Shown here: positions 15,474-23,659 of the stretch, piece by piece
How the letters are laid out: each line of letters opens with the position of its first letter
Numbering within the stretch: the stretch's first letter is position 1
DNA from: Streptomyces sp. NBC_01381
Lineage (GTDB): Bacteria; Actinomycetota; Actinomycetes; Streptomycetales; Streptomycetaceae
Direction: 5' to 3'
Length of the DNA: 64,000 nucleotides
NCBI RefSeq assembly: GCF_026340305.1
Contig: NZ_JAPEPI010000002.1
Location: 2,108,001-2,172,000, forward strand
Made by a program: the position numbers and the translations under genes
Notes under the pieces: model-generated
What the model was told of the DNA's origin: nothing
Databases searched by the model: none
Seen by the model: only the letters and a program-made list of their open reading frames with translations

Positions 15474-16627
15474 TGACCGGGAACGAAGAGACCGCAGAGA
15501 CCGCAGCGACCTCAGAGACCGAAGCCGGCGTGCCCTCACCCCGCCCCTGGTGGCACTGGCGCCGCCTCACGCGCGGCCGGCTGCGGCCCGCGATCGCCGC
15601 GGCCGTCGCGGGTGCGCTGCTCGGCGGTGCGGGGGTGGCCTGGCAGGCGCAGGCGGGCCCCTTCGAGGAGGCATCGGCGTGCTGGGGCGCGCTCGGCGAG
15701 GACGACGTGGCGGACCTGTTCGGCGGCAAGCGGGACATCGAGGCGTCCGACGTGCCCGTCACCTCGGACCACATCTTCTCCGAGGGCCCCTCCGGGCTGT
15801 GCCGCCTGAAGTCGCCGCGCGGCCGCCGCGTCACGGCCCAGGTGCATGAACTCGACACCCGGTTCGGCGGTTCGGGCGACAAGTGGGCCGACGAGTATCT
15901 CTCCGCGCGGATGACCCCGCTCGGCGGCGGACTCCTGGGCATGGCCTCCGACACGCGCGCGTGGCTCGCGGTTCCGGAGGGCTGCGTCGGCAGGGCGGAG
16001 GAGGGCCACGGCCCGCTGGTGATCGACATCGAGGCCGGCTGGACCGTCTACGACGAAGAGGTCGACACCGGCGAACGCGCCCGCCTCACCACCGCCGTGG
16101 TCAGGCTCGTCAACGGCTACCTGACCGAACAGGGCTGCCGGGGCAAGGTCGACGACCCGGCGGACCGGCTGCCCGGCCCTGCCCGCTTCCAGGACGAGAA
16201 GCCCGACGCGATCTGCGGCATCAAGGGGCTGCACATGCGGGGCATGCGGGACGTCGACAAGTACAAGCCGCCGCTGGTGACCAAGGGCGAAGGCCCCGTA
16301 CGGACCTGCGACCGCGACGTGCTCTTCGGTCACCCCGCGCTGCGGCTCATGACGGTCGAGGACCCGCGCCTCGCCGAGCTCTACCGGCAGCTGAAGTTCG
16401 ACGGCGGCGACAACGTCAAGGCGGTGGGCGGCGGCAAGGGCCGGGGCTTCCTGCGGGACGACTTCGGGTTCTTCCAGGCCGAGTGCCAGACGGGCGACGT
16501 CACCTTCCTCATCCGCGCCGAGGACACGGACCGCGCCGCCGACATCCGTACGCTGCTGCCCCGCTACGTGGCCGCGGAGTCGTCGCGCGTCGGCTGCGGC
16601 CCCCTTCGGATCAAGCTGCCCGCGTGA
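15473..16627 (+). CDS. Membrane-anchored protein of unknown function (paralogue B)
   Basis: A 384-residue paralogue of the preceding protein: short acidic N-terminus, basic stretch, one helix at about 43-60, then an external domain beginning ACWGALGEDDVADLFGGK, a central CGIKGLHMRG and a C-terminal FQAECQTGDVTFLIR...RVGC. Conserved Cys positions suggest disulphides. The ATG overlaps the preceding stop by one base (TGATG), so the two are translationally coupled and probably act together. The family is not recognised beyond Streptomyces-type hypotheticals. Confidence 0.8.
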   Translation: MTGNEETAETAATSETEAGVPSPRPWWHWRRLTRGRLRPAIAAAVAGALLGGAGVAWQAQAGPFEEASACWGALGEDDVADLFGGKRDIEASDVPVTSDHIFSEGPSGLCRLKSPRGRRVTAQVHELDTRFGGSGDKWADEYLSARMTPLGGGLLGMASDTRAWLAVPEGCVGRAEEGHGPLVIDIEAGWTVYDEEVDTGERARLTTAVVRLVNGYLTEQGCRGKVDDPADRLPGPARFQDEKPDAICGIKGLHMRGMRDVDKYKPPLVTKGEGPVRTCDRDVLFGHPALRLMTVEDPRLAELYRQLKFDGGDNVKAVGGGKGRGFLRDDFGFFQAECQTGDVTFLIRAEDTDRAADIRTLLPRYVAAESSRVGCGPLRIKLPA

Positions 16628-16665
16628 CGTCGGGCTCCGCTCTTCTACCTGGTTACGGTGGTCGC

Positions 16666-17337
16666 ATGAACCCCATCAAGCTGCTGCTCGTCGACGACGA
16701 CCCACTGGTCCGTGCGGGCCTGTCGTTCATGCTCGGCGGCGCGGACGACATCGAGATCGTCGGTGAGGCGGGCGACGGCACGGAGGTCGCGGGACTCGTC
16801 GCCGAACGGCGCCCCGACGTCGTCCTGATGGACATCCGCATGCCCACGATGGACGGCCTCGCGGCGACGGAGGCGTTGCGGAAACGCCCCGACGCCCCCG
16901 AGGTGATCGTCCTGACCACCTTCCACGCGGACGAGCAGGTGCTGCGGGCCCTGCGGGCGGGCGCCGCGGGGTTCGTCCTGAAGGACACCGCGCCCGCCGA
17001 GATCGTCGCGGCGGTGCGTGCGGTGGCGGCGGGGGAGCCGGTGCTCTCGCCCTCGGTGACCCAGCAGTTGATCACTCGGGTGACCGGGGACGACCCTCAA
17101 CAGGGGCGCAGGGAACGGGCGTTGGGGCGGCTTGCGCTCCTTGGCGAGCGGGAGCGGGAGGTGGCGGTCGCGGTGGGGCGAGGGGCGTCCAACGCGGAGA
17201 TCGCGGCGGAGCTGTTCCTGAGCGTGGCCACGGTGAAGGCCCATGTCTCCCGGATCCTGACGAAGCTGGACCTCAACAACCGTGTGCAGGTTGCGCTGTT
17301 GGCGCATGATGCGGGGTTGTTGGACGGGGTTGAGTAG
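16666..17337 (+). CDS. NarL-family response regulator
   Basis: A 223-residue regulator with a receiver domain (Asp11/Asp12, phospho-acceptor Asp56 in VVLMDIRMP, Lys106 in FVLKDTAP) and a C-terminal LuxR helix-turn-helix (LGEREREVAVAVGRGASNAEI, then TVKAHVSRILTKL). It is the partner of the kinase at 12990. Its ATG follows GGTGG, 38 bases after the second paralogue. Targets are unknown; autoregulation of the operon is typical. The sequence after its stop repeats the terminator-like element seen at 8859. Confidence 0.93.
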   Translation: MNPIKLLLVDDDPLVRAGLSFMLGGADDIEIVGEAGDGTEVAGLVAERRPDVVLMDIRMPTMDGLAATEALRKRPDAPEVIVLTTFHADEQVLRALRAGAAGFVLKDTAPAEIVAAVRAVAAGEPVLSPSVTQQLITRVTGDDPQQGRRERALGRLALLGEREREVAVAVGRGASNAEIAAELFLSVATVKAHVSRILTKLDLNNRVQVALLAHDAGLLDGVE

Positions 17338-17403
17338 CCCCGAGGCCGTGAGCACCGTCGATCACCGGCTCCGCCGAGTTCGTCCCCAAACTCCCCCAAG
17401 CTC

Positions 17404-18444
17404 TTAAGGAGCAGGGAGGGGCCCCCTCGACGGGCTGGGATTATCCCCTGCGATCTCCGCCATCCGTACCACCTGCCCCTCCCGCCGGGACATCTCGCAC
17501 GCCTCCGCGATCCGCAACGCGGCCAGCGCCTCGCGGCCGTCGCACGGGTTCGCCCGCTCGCCCCGTACGACCTCGACGAACGCGGCGAGCTCCGCCTCGT
17601 ACGCGGGCGCGAACCGCTCGAGGAACCCAGGCCAGGGCTTCTCGGGCGGCGGCGGTCCGGACGGTTCCACCGACGACAGGGGAGTGCGGTCGTCGAAGCC
17701 GACGACGATCTGGTCGTCCTCGCCCGCCAGTTCCATGCGTACGTCGTAGCCCGCGCCGTTGCACCGCGTCGCGGTGGCCGTGGCGAGCGTGCCGTCGTCG
17801 AGGGTGAGGACCGCCGCGGCCGTGTCGACGTCGTCCGCCTCGCGGAACATCGCGGGCCCTGCGTCGGACCCGGTCGCGTACACCTCCGTCACCTCACGGC
17901 CCGTCACCCAGCGCAGCATGTCGAAGTCGTGGACCAGACAGTCCCGGTAGAGCCCGCCGGACAGCGGCAGATACGCGGCCGGCGGCGGCGCCGGGTCGGC
18001 GGTGATCGCGCGGACGGTGTGCAGCCGCCCGAGCCGCCCCGCGCGCACGGCATCGCGCGCCGCCCGGTACCCCGCGTCGAAGCGCCGCTGGAAGCCCAGT
18101 TGGAGCACCGTCCCCGCGGACTCGACCTCCCGCAGCGCGGAGAGCGTGCCCGCCAGGTCGAGGGCGATGGGCTTCTCGCAGAAGACGGGGAGCCGGGCAC
18201 GGGCCGCCCTGCCGATCAGCTCGGCGTGCGCGGAGGTCGCCGCGGTGATCACCACCGCGTCCACGCCTCCGGTGAAGAGCTCGTCCACCGACGCGGCGGC
18301 CGTCGCCCCGATGCGGGACGCGAGGTCGGCCGCGCGCCCGGCGTCCACGTCGGCGACGACCAGTGCCGCCACGTCCGGGTGCCGCCGCAGAGCCGCGGAG
18401 TGAAATGTGCCGATACGGCCCGTTCCGATGAGTCCGATGCGCAT
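17404..18444 (-). CDS. Gfo/Idh/MocA-family dehydrogenase (inositol 2-dehydrogenase-like)
   Basis: A 346-residue NAD(P)-dependent oxidoreductase with an N-terminal Rossmann fold (MRIGLIGTGRIGTFHSAAL), the conserved EKPIALD (FCEKPIALDL) and a C-terminal beta-sheet domain with CLVHDFDMLRWVTG containing the catalytic His/Asp region. It resembles myo-inositol 2-dehydrogenases. The ATG at 18444 is preceded by GAGGGTGGG. A perfect palindrome CCTTTGTCCGGACAAAGG lies 37 bases upstream, and its core recurs before the GntR gene at 19595, placing this gene in the same probable sugar or polyol regulon as the ABC transporter downstream. Confidence 0.88.
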   Translation of the reverse strand: MRIGLIGTGRIGTFHSAALRRHPDVAALVVADVDAGRAADLASRIGATAAASVDELFTGGVDAVVITAATSAHAELIGRAARARLPVFCEKPIALDLAGTLSALREVESAGTVLQLGFQRRFDAGYRAARDAVRAGRLGRLHTVRAITADPAPPPAAYLPLSGGLYRDCLVHDFDMLRWVTGREVTEVYATGSDAGPAMFREADDVDTAAAVLTLDDGTLATATATRCNGAGYDVRMELAGEDDQIVVGFDDRTPLSSVEPSGPPPPEKPWPGFLERFAPAYEAELAAFVEVVRGERANPCDGREALAALRIAEACEMSRREGQVVRMAEIAGDNPSPSRGPLPAP

Positions 18445-18480
18445 GGACCCACCCTCGCCAGGCGCAGAGGTCCTGTCAAT

Positions 18481-18498
18481 CCTTTGTCCGGACAAAGG
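18481..18498. promoter_or_regulatory. Palindromic operator, GntR-type
   Basis: CCTTTGTCCGGACAAAGG is a perfect 18-base palindrome, 37 bases upstream of the dehydrogenase start. Its 12-base core TTGTCCGGACAA occurs again at 19534-19545, before the GntR-family regulator gene. Two copies of one 12-base palindrome within 1.1 kb, each before a gene of the same likely pathway, strongly suggest an operator. Confidence 0.7.
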
Positions 18499-18613
18499 GT
18501 CTGCGGAAATGGGGTTCCGCTTTCCCCGAGCCGTCATCTGCTCCGATGTCGGCGACATGATCGGGACTCCGAACTACGGTGTACAGCAGTGTTGTTCGGC
18601 CGAAGCGCCTGGT

Positions 18614-18667
18614 CCATTGCCTGATCTATTGCCCGATCCATGGCCCGATCCATGGCCTGATCTATTG
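18614..18667 (+). repeat. 12-bp tandem repeat, 4.5 copies
   Basis: Units CCATTGCCTGAT, CTATTGCCCGAT, CCATGGCCCGAT, CCATGGCCTGAT and a partial CTATTG lie back to back just before the ribosome site of the DUF574 methyltransferase gene. The repeat is in the leader, so copy-number change could shift promoter or ribosome-site spacing. Confidence 0.8.
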
Positions 18668-18681
18668 AGAGAAGCACTGTC

Positions 18682-19479
18682 ATGAGCAGCGAACCCGCAG
18701 ACATCCACAAGATAGACACGTCCCTGCCGCACAGCGCGCGCGTCTGGAACTACTGGCTTGGCGGCAAGGATCACTACGCGTCCGACCAGATGGCCGGTGA
18801 TGCCTACAAGGAGAAGTTCCCGCTGATCGTCCCGATGGCCCGGGAGTCCCGTGACGTACTGCGTCGCTCGGTGACCTGGATGGCGCAGCAAGGTGTCAAG
18901 CAGTTCCTCGACGTGGGTGCCGGGCTGCCCACGGCCAACAACACCCATGAGATCGCCCAACGCGTCGCGCCGGACAGCCGGGTGGTCTATGTGGATCACG
19001 ACCCGATCGTCCTGATGCACGTCGACACGCTGCTCAGGAGCTCACCTGAAGGCGCCACGGACTATGTCCTTGCGGACATGCGTGACACCGACACGATCCT
19101 TCAAGGCGCCGCGAAAACGCTGGACATGTCCCAGCCCATCGGCCTCGTGATCAACGACGTATTAGGCCACATCTCCCCGTGGGAGGACGTTCTGACGTTG
19201 GTGCGCGGTCTGGTGTCGGGCCTTCCTTCGGGCAGCTACGCCTCACTGACGCACTCCGACGCCGACGACGAACTGCACCGCAGCGTGCAGGACGAGTACA
19301 ACAACTCCGGCGCGATCCCCTACATCCTGCGCAGCCCGGAGCAGACGGTCTCCCTCTTCGACGGCCTTGATCTCGTCGATCCCGGGTTCGTCCCGTGGCC
19401 GAAGTGGAAGCCGGACTCGGCCATGCCGGGCTCGCTGACCATCCGGGCCGGATGGGTCGGTGTCGCACGGGTGCCGTGA
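18682..19479 (+). CDS. SAM-dependent methyltransferase, DUF574 (PF04672) family
   Basis: A 265-residue protein of a family highly expanded in Streptomyces. It begins with the hallmark PHSARVWNYWLGGKDHYASD and has the SAM-binding QFLDVGAGLPTANNTHE and VVYVDHDPIVLMHV. Structures in the family have a methyltransferase fold, but substrates are mostly unknown. It sits between two copies of the TTGTCCGGACAA operator yet has no functional link to sugar uptake that I can see. The leader holds a 12-base tandem repeat (18614-18667). Start ATG with GAGAGAAG upstream. Confidence 0.92.
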   Translation: MSSEPADIHKIDTSLPHSARVWNYWLGGKDHYASDQMAGDAYKEKFPLIVPMARESRDVLRRSVTWMAQQGVKQFLDVGAGLPTANNTHEIAQRVAPDSRVVYVDHDPIVLMHVDTLLRSSPEGATDYVLADMRDTDTILQGAAKTLDMSQPIGLVINDVLGHISPWEDVLTLVRGLVSGLPSGSYASLTHSDADDELHRSVQDEYNNSGAIPYILRSPEQTVSLFDGLDLVDPGFVPWPKWKPDSAMPGSLTIRAGWVGVARVP

Positions 19480-19533
19480 CGCCGCCCGCGGTGCATTGCA
19501 CGGGCCAGGGCCGAGCCGTTGTCCGCGCCGGGT

Positions 19534-19545
19534 TTGTCCGGACAA
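19534..19545. promoter_or_regulatory. Second TTGTCCGGACAA operator, before the GntR gene
   Basis: The 12-base core is identical to the palindrome at 18481-18498 and lies 50 bases before the GntR start. It fits autoregulation of the GntR gene. A single half-site (TTGTCCG) also lies at 19519-19525. Confidence 0.7.
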
Positions 19546-19594
19546 CAGAACTTCAGAACTTCCCGTCATCATTTCCTGGGGCTACGCTCGGCCC

Positions 19595-20371
19595 GTGCCC
19601 AAATCTGCCGCCAAACCAGCCGTGGACCCGACGGTCTCCCTGCAGCTCGGCGTCGACCGCAGCAGCCCGGTCCCGCTGTACTTCCAGCTGTCCCAGCAGC
19701 TGGAAGCGGCGATCGAGCGCGGCGCCCTCACCCCGGGCAGCCTGCTCGGCAACGAGATAGAACTCGCCGGACGCCTCGGTCTGTCCCGGCCGACCGTCCG
19801 CCAGGCCATCCAGTCGCTCGTCGACAAGGGGCTGCTCGTGCGGCGCAGAGGCGTCGGCACCCAGGTCGTGCACAGTCAGGTCAAGCGTCCGCTGGAGCTC
19901 AGCAGCCTCTACGACGACCTGGAAGCGGCCGGTCAGCGGCCCGAGACCCGCGTCCTGCTCAACACCGTCGAGCCCGCGTCCGCCGGGGTCGCGGCCGCCC
20001 TCGGCATCGCGGAGGGCGACGAGGTGCACCTGGTCGAGCGGCTCCGGCTCGCCCATGGGGAGCCCATGGCTTACCTGCGCAATCACCTCCCGGCAGGGCT
20101 GCTCGCGCTCGACACCGACCGGCTCGAGGCCACCGGCCTGTACCGCCTGATGCGGGCCGCCGGCATCACCCTGCACAGTGCGCGGCAGTCCGTCGGCGCC
20201 CGCGCCGCCACCGCGGAGGAGGGCGAGCGGCTCGGCGAGCCCGCGGGTGCCCCGCTGCTCACCATGGAGCGCACGACCTTCGACGACACGGGCCGCGCGG
20301 TCGAGTTCGGCTCGCACATCTACCGGGCCTCGCGCTACTCCTTCGAGTTCCAGCTCCTCGTACGGCCGTAG
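19595..20371 (+). CDS. GntR-family (HutC subfamily) regulator of the sugar transport block
   Basis: A 258-residue regulator with an N-terminal GntR helix-turn-helix (VPLYFQLSQQLEAAIERG, then LAGRLGLSRPTVRQAIQSLV) and a UTRA effector domain from about residue 105 to the end (VHLVERLRLAHGEPMAYLRN; MERTTFDDTGRAVEFG), which binds small phosphosugar- or amino-acid-like ligands. The GTG at 19595 is chosen. A TACGCT lies seven bases before it, so the transcript may be leaderless. It is directly followed by the transporter genes, and TTGTCCGGACAA at 19534 suggests autoregulation. Confidence 0.88.
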   Translation: MPKSAAKPAVDPTVSLQLGVDRSSPVPLYFQLSQQLEAAIERGALTPGSLLGNEIELAGRLGLSRPTVRQAIQSLVDKGLLVRRRGVGTQVVHSQVKRPLELSSLYDDLEAAGQRPETRVLLNTVEPASAGVAAALGIAEGDEVHLVERLRLAHGEPMAYLRNHLPAGLLALDTDRLEATGLYRLMRAAGITLHSARQSVGARAATAEEGERLGEPAGAPLLTMERTTFDDTGRAVEFGSHIYRASRYSFEFQLLVRP

Positions 20372-20414
20372 CGCCCGCTCACATCACCGTCGTAAGAATG
20401 TTCTGACAAATCCA

Positions 20415-20444
20415 TTGACGCTGCCGCGCACCCACCGCTAGAAC
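20415..20444 (+). promoter_or_regulatory. Probable sigma-70 type promoter of the sugar ABC operon
   Basis: TTGACG (20415-20420) and TAGAAC (20439-20444) are 18 bases apart, close to the vegetative (HrdB-type) consensus. They lie 47 bases before the first binding-protein gene. TTCTGACAAA just upstream (20401-20410) resembles half of the TTGTC operator. Confidence 0.5.
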
Positions 20445-20490
20445 TCCCCCCAGCCGCATCGAGGCGGCCGGGAGAAGAGGTGGTCCCACC

Positions 20491-21492
20491 ATGCGCACAT
20501 CCCGTACGGCGACAGGTGTCGCGGCCTGCATCACGGTGATCGCCCTCGCGGCCGGATGCAGCAGCTCCGGCGGCAAGGACGACGAGGACAAGTCGGGCGA
20601 CGGCGGAGGCGGCGGCAAGGGCGTGAACACGCCCCGCCTCAAGATCGCGATGGTGACGCACTCCGGGGAGGGCGACACCTTCTGGGACATCGTCCAGAGC
20701 GGCGCCAAGCAGGCGGCCGGCAAGGACAACGTCGAGTTCCTCTACTCCAACGACAAAGAGGCCAAGGGCCAGGCCGAGCTGGTCCAGTCGGCGATCGACA
20801 AGAAGGTCGACGGCATCGTCGTGACCCTGGCCAAGCCCGAGGCGATGAAGACGGTCCTCGGCAAGGCCGAAGCCGCCGGGATACCCGTCGTCACGATCAA
20901 CTCCGGCGGCGAGTTCTCCGCCGACTTCGGCGCGCTCGGCCACATCGGGCAGGACGAGTCCGTGGCGGGCGAGGCCGTCGGCGACGAGCTGACCAAGGGC
21001 GGCAAGAAGAAGGTGCTCTGCGTCATCCACGAACAGGGCAACGTCTCGCTGGAGCAGCGCTGCGCGGGCGTCAAGAAGACCTTCAAGGGTTCGGTCGAGA
21101 ACCTCAACGTCGAAGGCACCAATGCGCCCAACGCCCAGTCGTCCATCAGCGCGAAGCTGCAGGCCACCAAGGACATCGACGCGGTGGTCACGCTCGGCGC
21201 GCCCATCGCCGCGCTCTCGGTGAAGGCCAAGGAGGACGCCGACAGCGAGGCGGAGGTCGCCACCTTCGACCTGAACGCCGAGGTGGTCAAGCGCCTCAAG
21301 GCCAAGGAGGTCGGCTTCGCCGTCGACCAGCAGCCCTACCTCCAGGGCTACCTCGCCATCGACGAACTGTGGCTCTACAAGACCAACGCGAACGTCATCG
21401 GCGGCGGCAAGCCCGTCCTCACCGGACCCGCGATCGTCACCGAGAAGGACGTGCCGCAGCTGGAGAAGTACACCGCCCGCGGTACCCGATGA
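20491..21492 (+). CDS. Sugar ABC transporter substrate-binding lipoprotein (first copy)
   Basis: A 333-residue periplasmic-binding-protein type 1 (LacI/ribose-binding fold) lipoprotein. The signal peptide ends in the lipobox LAAGC with Cys23, followed by a Ser/Gly/Asp-rich linker. The fold begins RLKIAMVTHSGEGDTFWDIV. It is closely paralogous to the next gene (shared VDGIVVTLAKPEAMK, LGHIGQDE and the VGFAVDQQPYLQGY hinge region). It heads the operon of two binding proteins, permease and ATPase. A monosaccharide or polyol ligand is likely. GGGAGAAGAGGTGG upstream gives a strong ribosome site. Confidence 0.93.
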   Translation: MRTSRTATGVAACITVIALAAGCSSSGGKDDEDKSGDGGGGGKGVNTPRLKIAMVTHSGEGDTFWDIVQSGAKQAAGKDNVEFLYSNDKEAKGQAELVQSAIDKKVDGIVVTLAKPEAMKTVLGKAEAAGIPVVTINSGGEFSADFGALGHIGQDESVAGEAVGDELTKGGKKKVLCVIHEQGNVSLEQRCAGVKKTFKGSVENLNVEGTNAPNAQSSISAKLQATKDIDAVVTLGAPIAALSVKAKEDADSEAEVATFDLNAEVVKRLKAKEVGFAVDQQPYLQGYLAIDELWLYKTNANVIGGGKPVLTGPAIVTEKDVPQLEKYTARGTR

Positions 21493-21587
21493 GTACATGC
21501 GTGATCCGCGTGGTCGATACTTGGGCGGCTGGGGCCGGGGATCCGGACCGGCCTCACCGAGGAGCAGAGCAAGAAGGGCACGGCGTC

Positions 21588-22601
21588 GTGGCAAGGGTTC
21601 AGACAGGGGTACGTGCGGTGGGCGCCGTGCTGGTCGCGGTGCTCGGGGTATCCCTTGCGGGGTGCAGCAGCACCGGTGGCAAGCGCGCGGAAGACGCCCG
21701 CAAGGCGGCAGCGGCACAGGGGAAGGCGGCGGTGAACACGCCGCGCTGGACCTTCGGGATGGTGACCCACTCGGGCGACGGCGACACGTTCTGGGACATC
21801 GTGCAGAACGGCGCCGAGCAGGCGGCCGTCAAGGACAACATCAAGTTCCTGTACGCCCATGACGACGAGGCCCAGCAGCAGGCTCAGCTCGTGGACTCCT
21901 ACGTGGACAAGAAGGTCGACGGCATCATCGTGTCGCTGGCCAAGCCCGACGCGATGAAGGGCCCGCTGGCCCGCGCCAAGAAGGCCGGCATCCCGGTGAT
22001 CACCGTGAACTCCGGCTCCGCGGAGTCCAAGGAGTTCGGCGCGCTCACGCACATCGGCCAGGACGAGACGATCGCGGGCGAGGCCGTCGGCGAGGAGCTC
22101 AACAAGCGCGGCAAGAAGAAGGCGCTCTGCATCCTGCACGAGCAGGGCAACGTGGGCCACGAGCAGCGCTGCGACGGCGCGGAGAAGACCTTCGACGGCA
22201 AGCTGCAGAACCTGTACGTGACGGGCACGAACATGCCCGACGTGCAGTCGTCCATCGAGGCCAGGCTGCAGTCCGACAAGGACATCGACGCGGTCGTCAC
22301 GCTCGGCGCGCCCTTCGCGGACGCCGCGGTGAAGGCCAAGGACGGCGCGGGCAGCAAGGCGGAGATCGACACCTTCGACCTGAACGAGAAGGTCGCCGCC
22401 GGCCTCAAGTCCGGCACCCTCGGCTTCGCCGTCGACCAGCAGCCCTACCTCCAGGGCTACGAGGCCGTCGACCTGCTGTGGCTCTACAAGTACAACGCCG
22501 ACGTCCTCGGCGGCGGCAAGCCGGTCCTGACCGGACCGCAGATCATCACCAAGGACCAGGCCGCCGAGCTGGAGGACTACGCGAAGCGAGGGACCCGATG
22601 A
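21588..22601 (+). CDS. Sugar ABC transporter substrate-binding lipoprotein (second copy)
   Basis: A 337-residue paralogue of the preceding lipoprotein, with lipobox LAGC (Cys26) and the same fold motifs (FGMVTHSGDGDTFWDIV; LGFAVDQQPYLQGYE). The GTG at 21588 is chosen: AAGAAGGG is nine bases upstream and it gives a proper signal peptide. An in-frame ATG at 21489 overlapping the previous stop would add 33 residues before the signal and is less likely. Two similar binding proteins sharing one permease and ATPase suggests widened ligand range. Confidence 0.92.
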   Translation: MARVQTGVRAVGAVLVAVLGVSLAGCSSTGGKRAEDARKAAAAQGKAAVNTPRWTFGMVTHSGDGDTFWDIVQNGAEQAAVKDNIKFLYAHDDEAQQQAQLVDSYVDKKVDGIIVSLAKPDAMKGPLARAKKAGIPVITVNSGSAESKEFGALTHIGQDETIAGEAVGEELNKRGKKKALCILHEQGNVGHEQRCDGAEKTFDGKLQNLYVTGTNMPDVQSSIEARLQSDKDIDAVVTLGAPFADAAVKAKDGAGSKAEIDTFDLNEKVAAGLKSGTLGFAVDQQPYLQGYEAVDLLWLYKYNADVLGGGKPVLTGPQIITKDQAAELEDYAKRGTR

Positions 22602-23659
22602 CAGCGACAGCACCCGCGCCCGCCCCGTCCCCGGACACCAAGACGGACGAGCGCCTCCTGAAGACCTCGCCGCTGAAGAAGCTGATGGGCCGCCCCGAGC
22701 TCGGCTCGGTCGTCGGCGCCATCGCGGTCTTCCTCTTCTTCGCGATCGTCGCGGACAGCTTCCTGCAGGCCAACAGCCTCGCCACGGTCACGTACGCCGC
22801 CTCGACGATCGGCATCATGGCGGTGCCGGTGGCGCTGCTCATGATCGGCGGCGAGTTCGACCTGTCGGCGGGCGTCATGGTGACGACGTCCGCGCTGATC
22901 TCCTCGATGTTCAGCTACCAGATGACGGCGAACGTCTGGGTGGGCGTGGTGGTCTCCCTCCTGGCCACCCTCGCGGTCGGCGTCTTCAACGGCGTCATGC
23001 TGACCCGCACCGACCCGCCGAGCTTCATCATCACGCTCGGTACGTTCCTGATGCTGACCGGCATGAACCTCGGCTTCACCAAGCTGATCAGCGGCACGGT
23101 CTCCACGAAGTCGATCGCCGACATGGAGGGCTTCTCCTCCGCCAAGGACGTCTTCGCCTCGACGATCACCATCGGCGGCGTAGATTTCAAGATCACGATC
23201 GTCTGGTGGCTGGCCCTGATCGCGGTCGCCACCTGGATCCTGCTCCGCACCCGCGTCGGCAACTGGATCTTCGCGGTGGGCGGCGGCGAGGACGCGGCCC
23301 GCGCGGTGGGCGTCCCCGTCGCGGCGACCAAAATCGGCCTCTACATGGGCGTCGCCTTCGGCGCCTGGATCTCGGGCCAGCACCTGCTCTTCTCGTACGA
23401 CGTCGTGCAGTCCGGCGAGGGCGTCGGCAACGAACTGATCTACATCATCGCGGCCGTCATCGGCGGCTGTCTGATCACCGGCGGCTATGGCTCCGCGGTC
23501 GGCGCGGCGGTCGGCGCGCTGATCTTCGGCATGGTCAGCAAGGGCATCGTGTTCGCCGAGTGGAACCCCGACTGGTTCAAGTTCTTCCTCGGAGTGATGC
23601 TGCTCCTGGCGACCCTGCTCAACCACTGGGTCCGCAAGCGCGCGGAGGCGACGAAATGA
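22598..23659 (+). CDS. Sugar ABC transporter permease (RbsC/FrcC type)
   Basis: A 353-residue permease with a soluble N-terminus of about 35 residues and roughly ten hydrophobic helices. The BPD_transp_2 signature region is visible (MIGGEFDLSAGVMVTTSALI; AVGGGEDAARAVGVPVAATK; IIAAVIGGCLITGGYGSAVG). The ATG overlaps the stop of the second binding protein (ATGA), and its stop overlaps the ATPase start in the same way. With a single-domain ATPase, the complex resembles the FrcABC-type fructose/monosaccharide importers. Confidence 0.94.
   Translation: MTATAPAPAPSPDTKTDERLLKTSPLKKLMGRPELGSVVGAIAVFLFFAIVADSFLQANSLATVTYAASTIGIMAVPVALLMIGGEFDLSAGVMVTTSALISSMFSYQMTANVWVGVVVSLLATLAVGVFNGVMLTRTDPPSFIITLGTFLMLTGMNLGFTKLISGTVSTKSIADMEGFSSAKDVFASTITIGGVDFKITIVWWLALIAVATWILLRTRVGNWIFAVGGGEDAARAVGVPVAATKIGLYMGVAFGAWISGQHLLFSYDVVQSGEGVGNELIYIIAAVIGGCLITGGYGSAVGAAVGALIFGMVSKGIVFAEWNPDWFKFFLGVMLLLATLLNHWVRKRAEATK

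Noticed and set aside
12815..15539. 866- and 549-codon minus-strand frames
   Set aside because: Antisense shadows of the kinase and the two paralogous membrane proteins; Arg/Ala-rich with no motifs.
18614..18667. Tandem repeat considered as a CRISPR fragment
   Set aside because: Units are 12 bases, contiguous, with no spacers and no cas genes.
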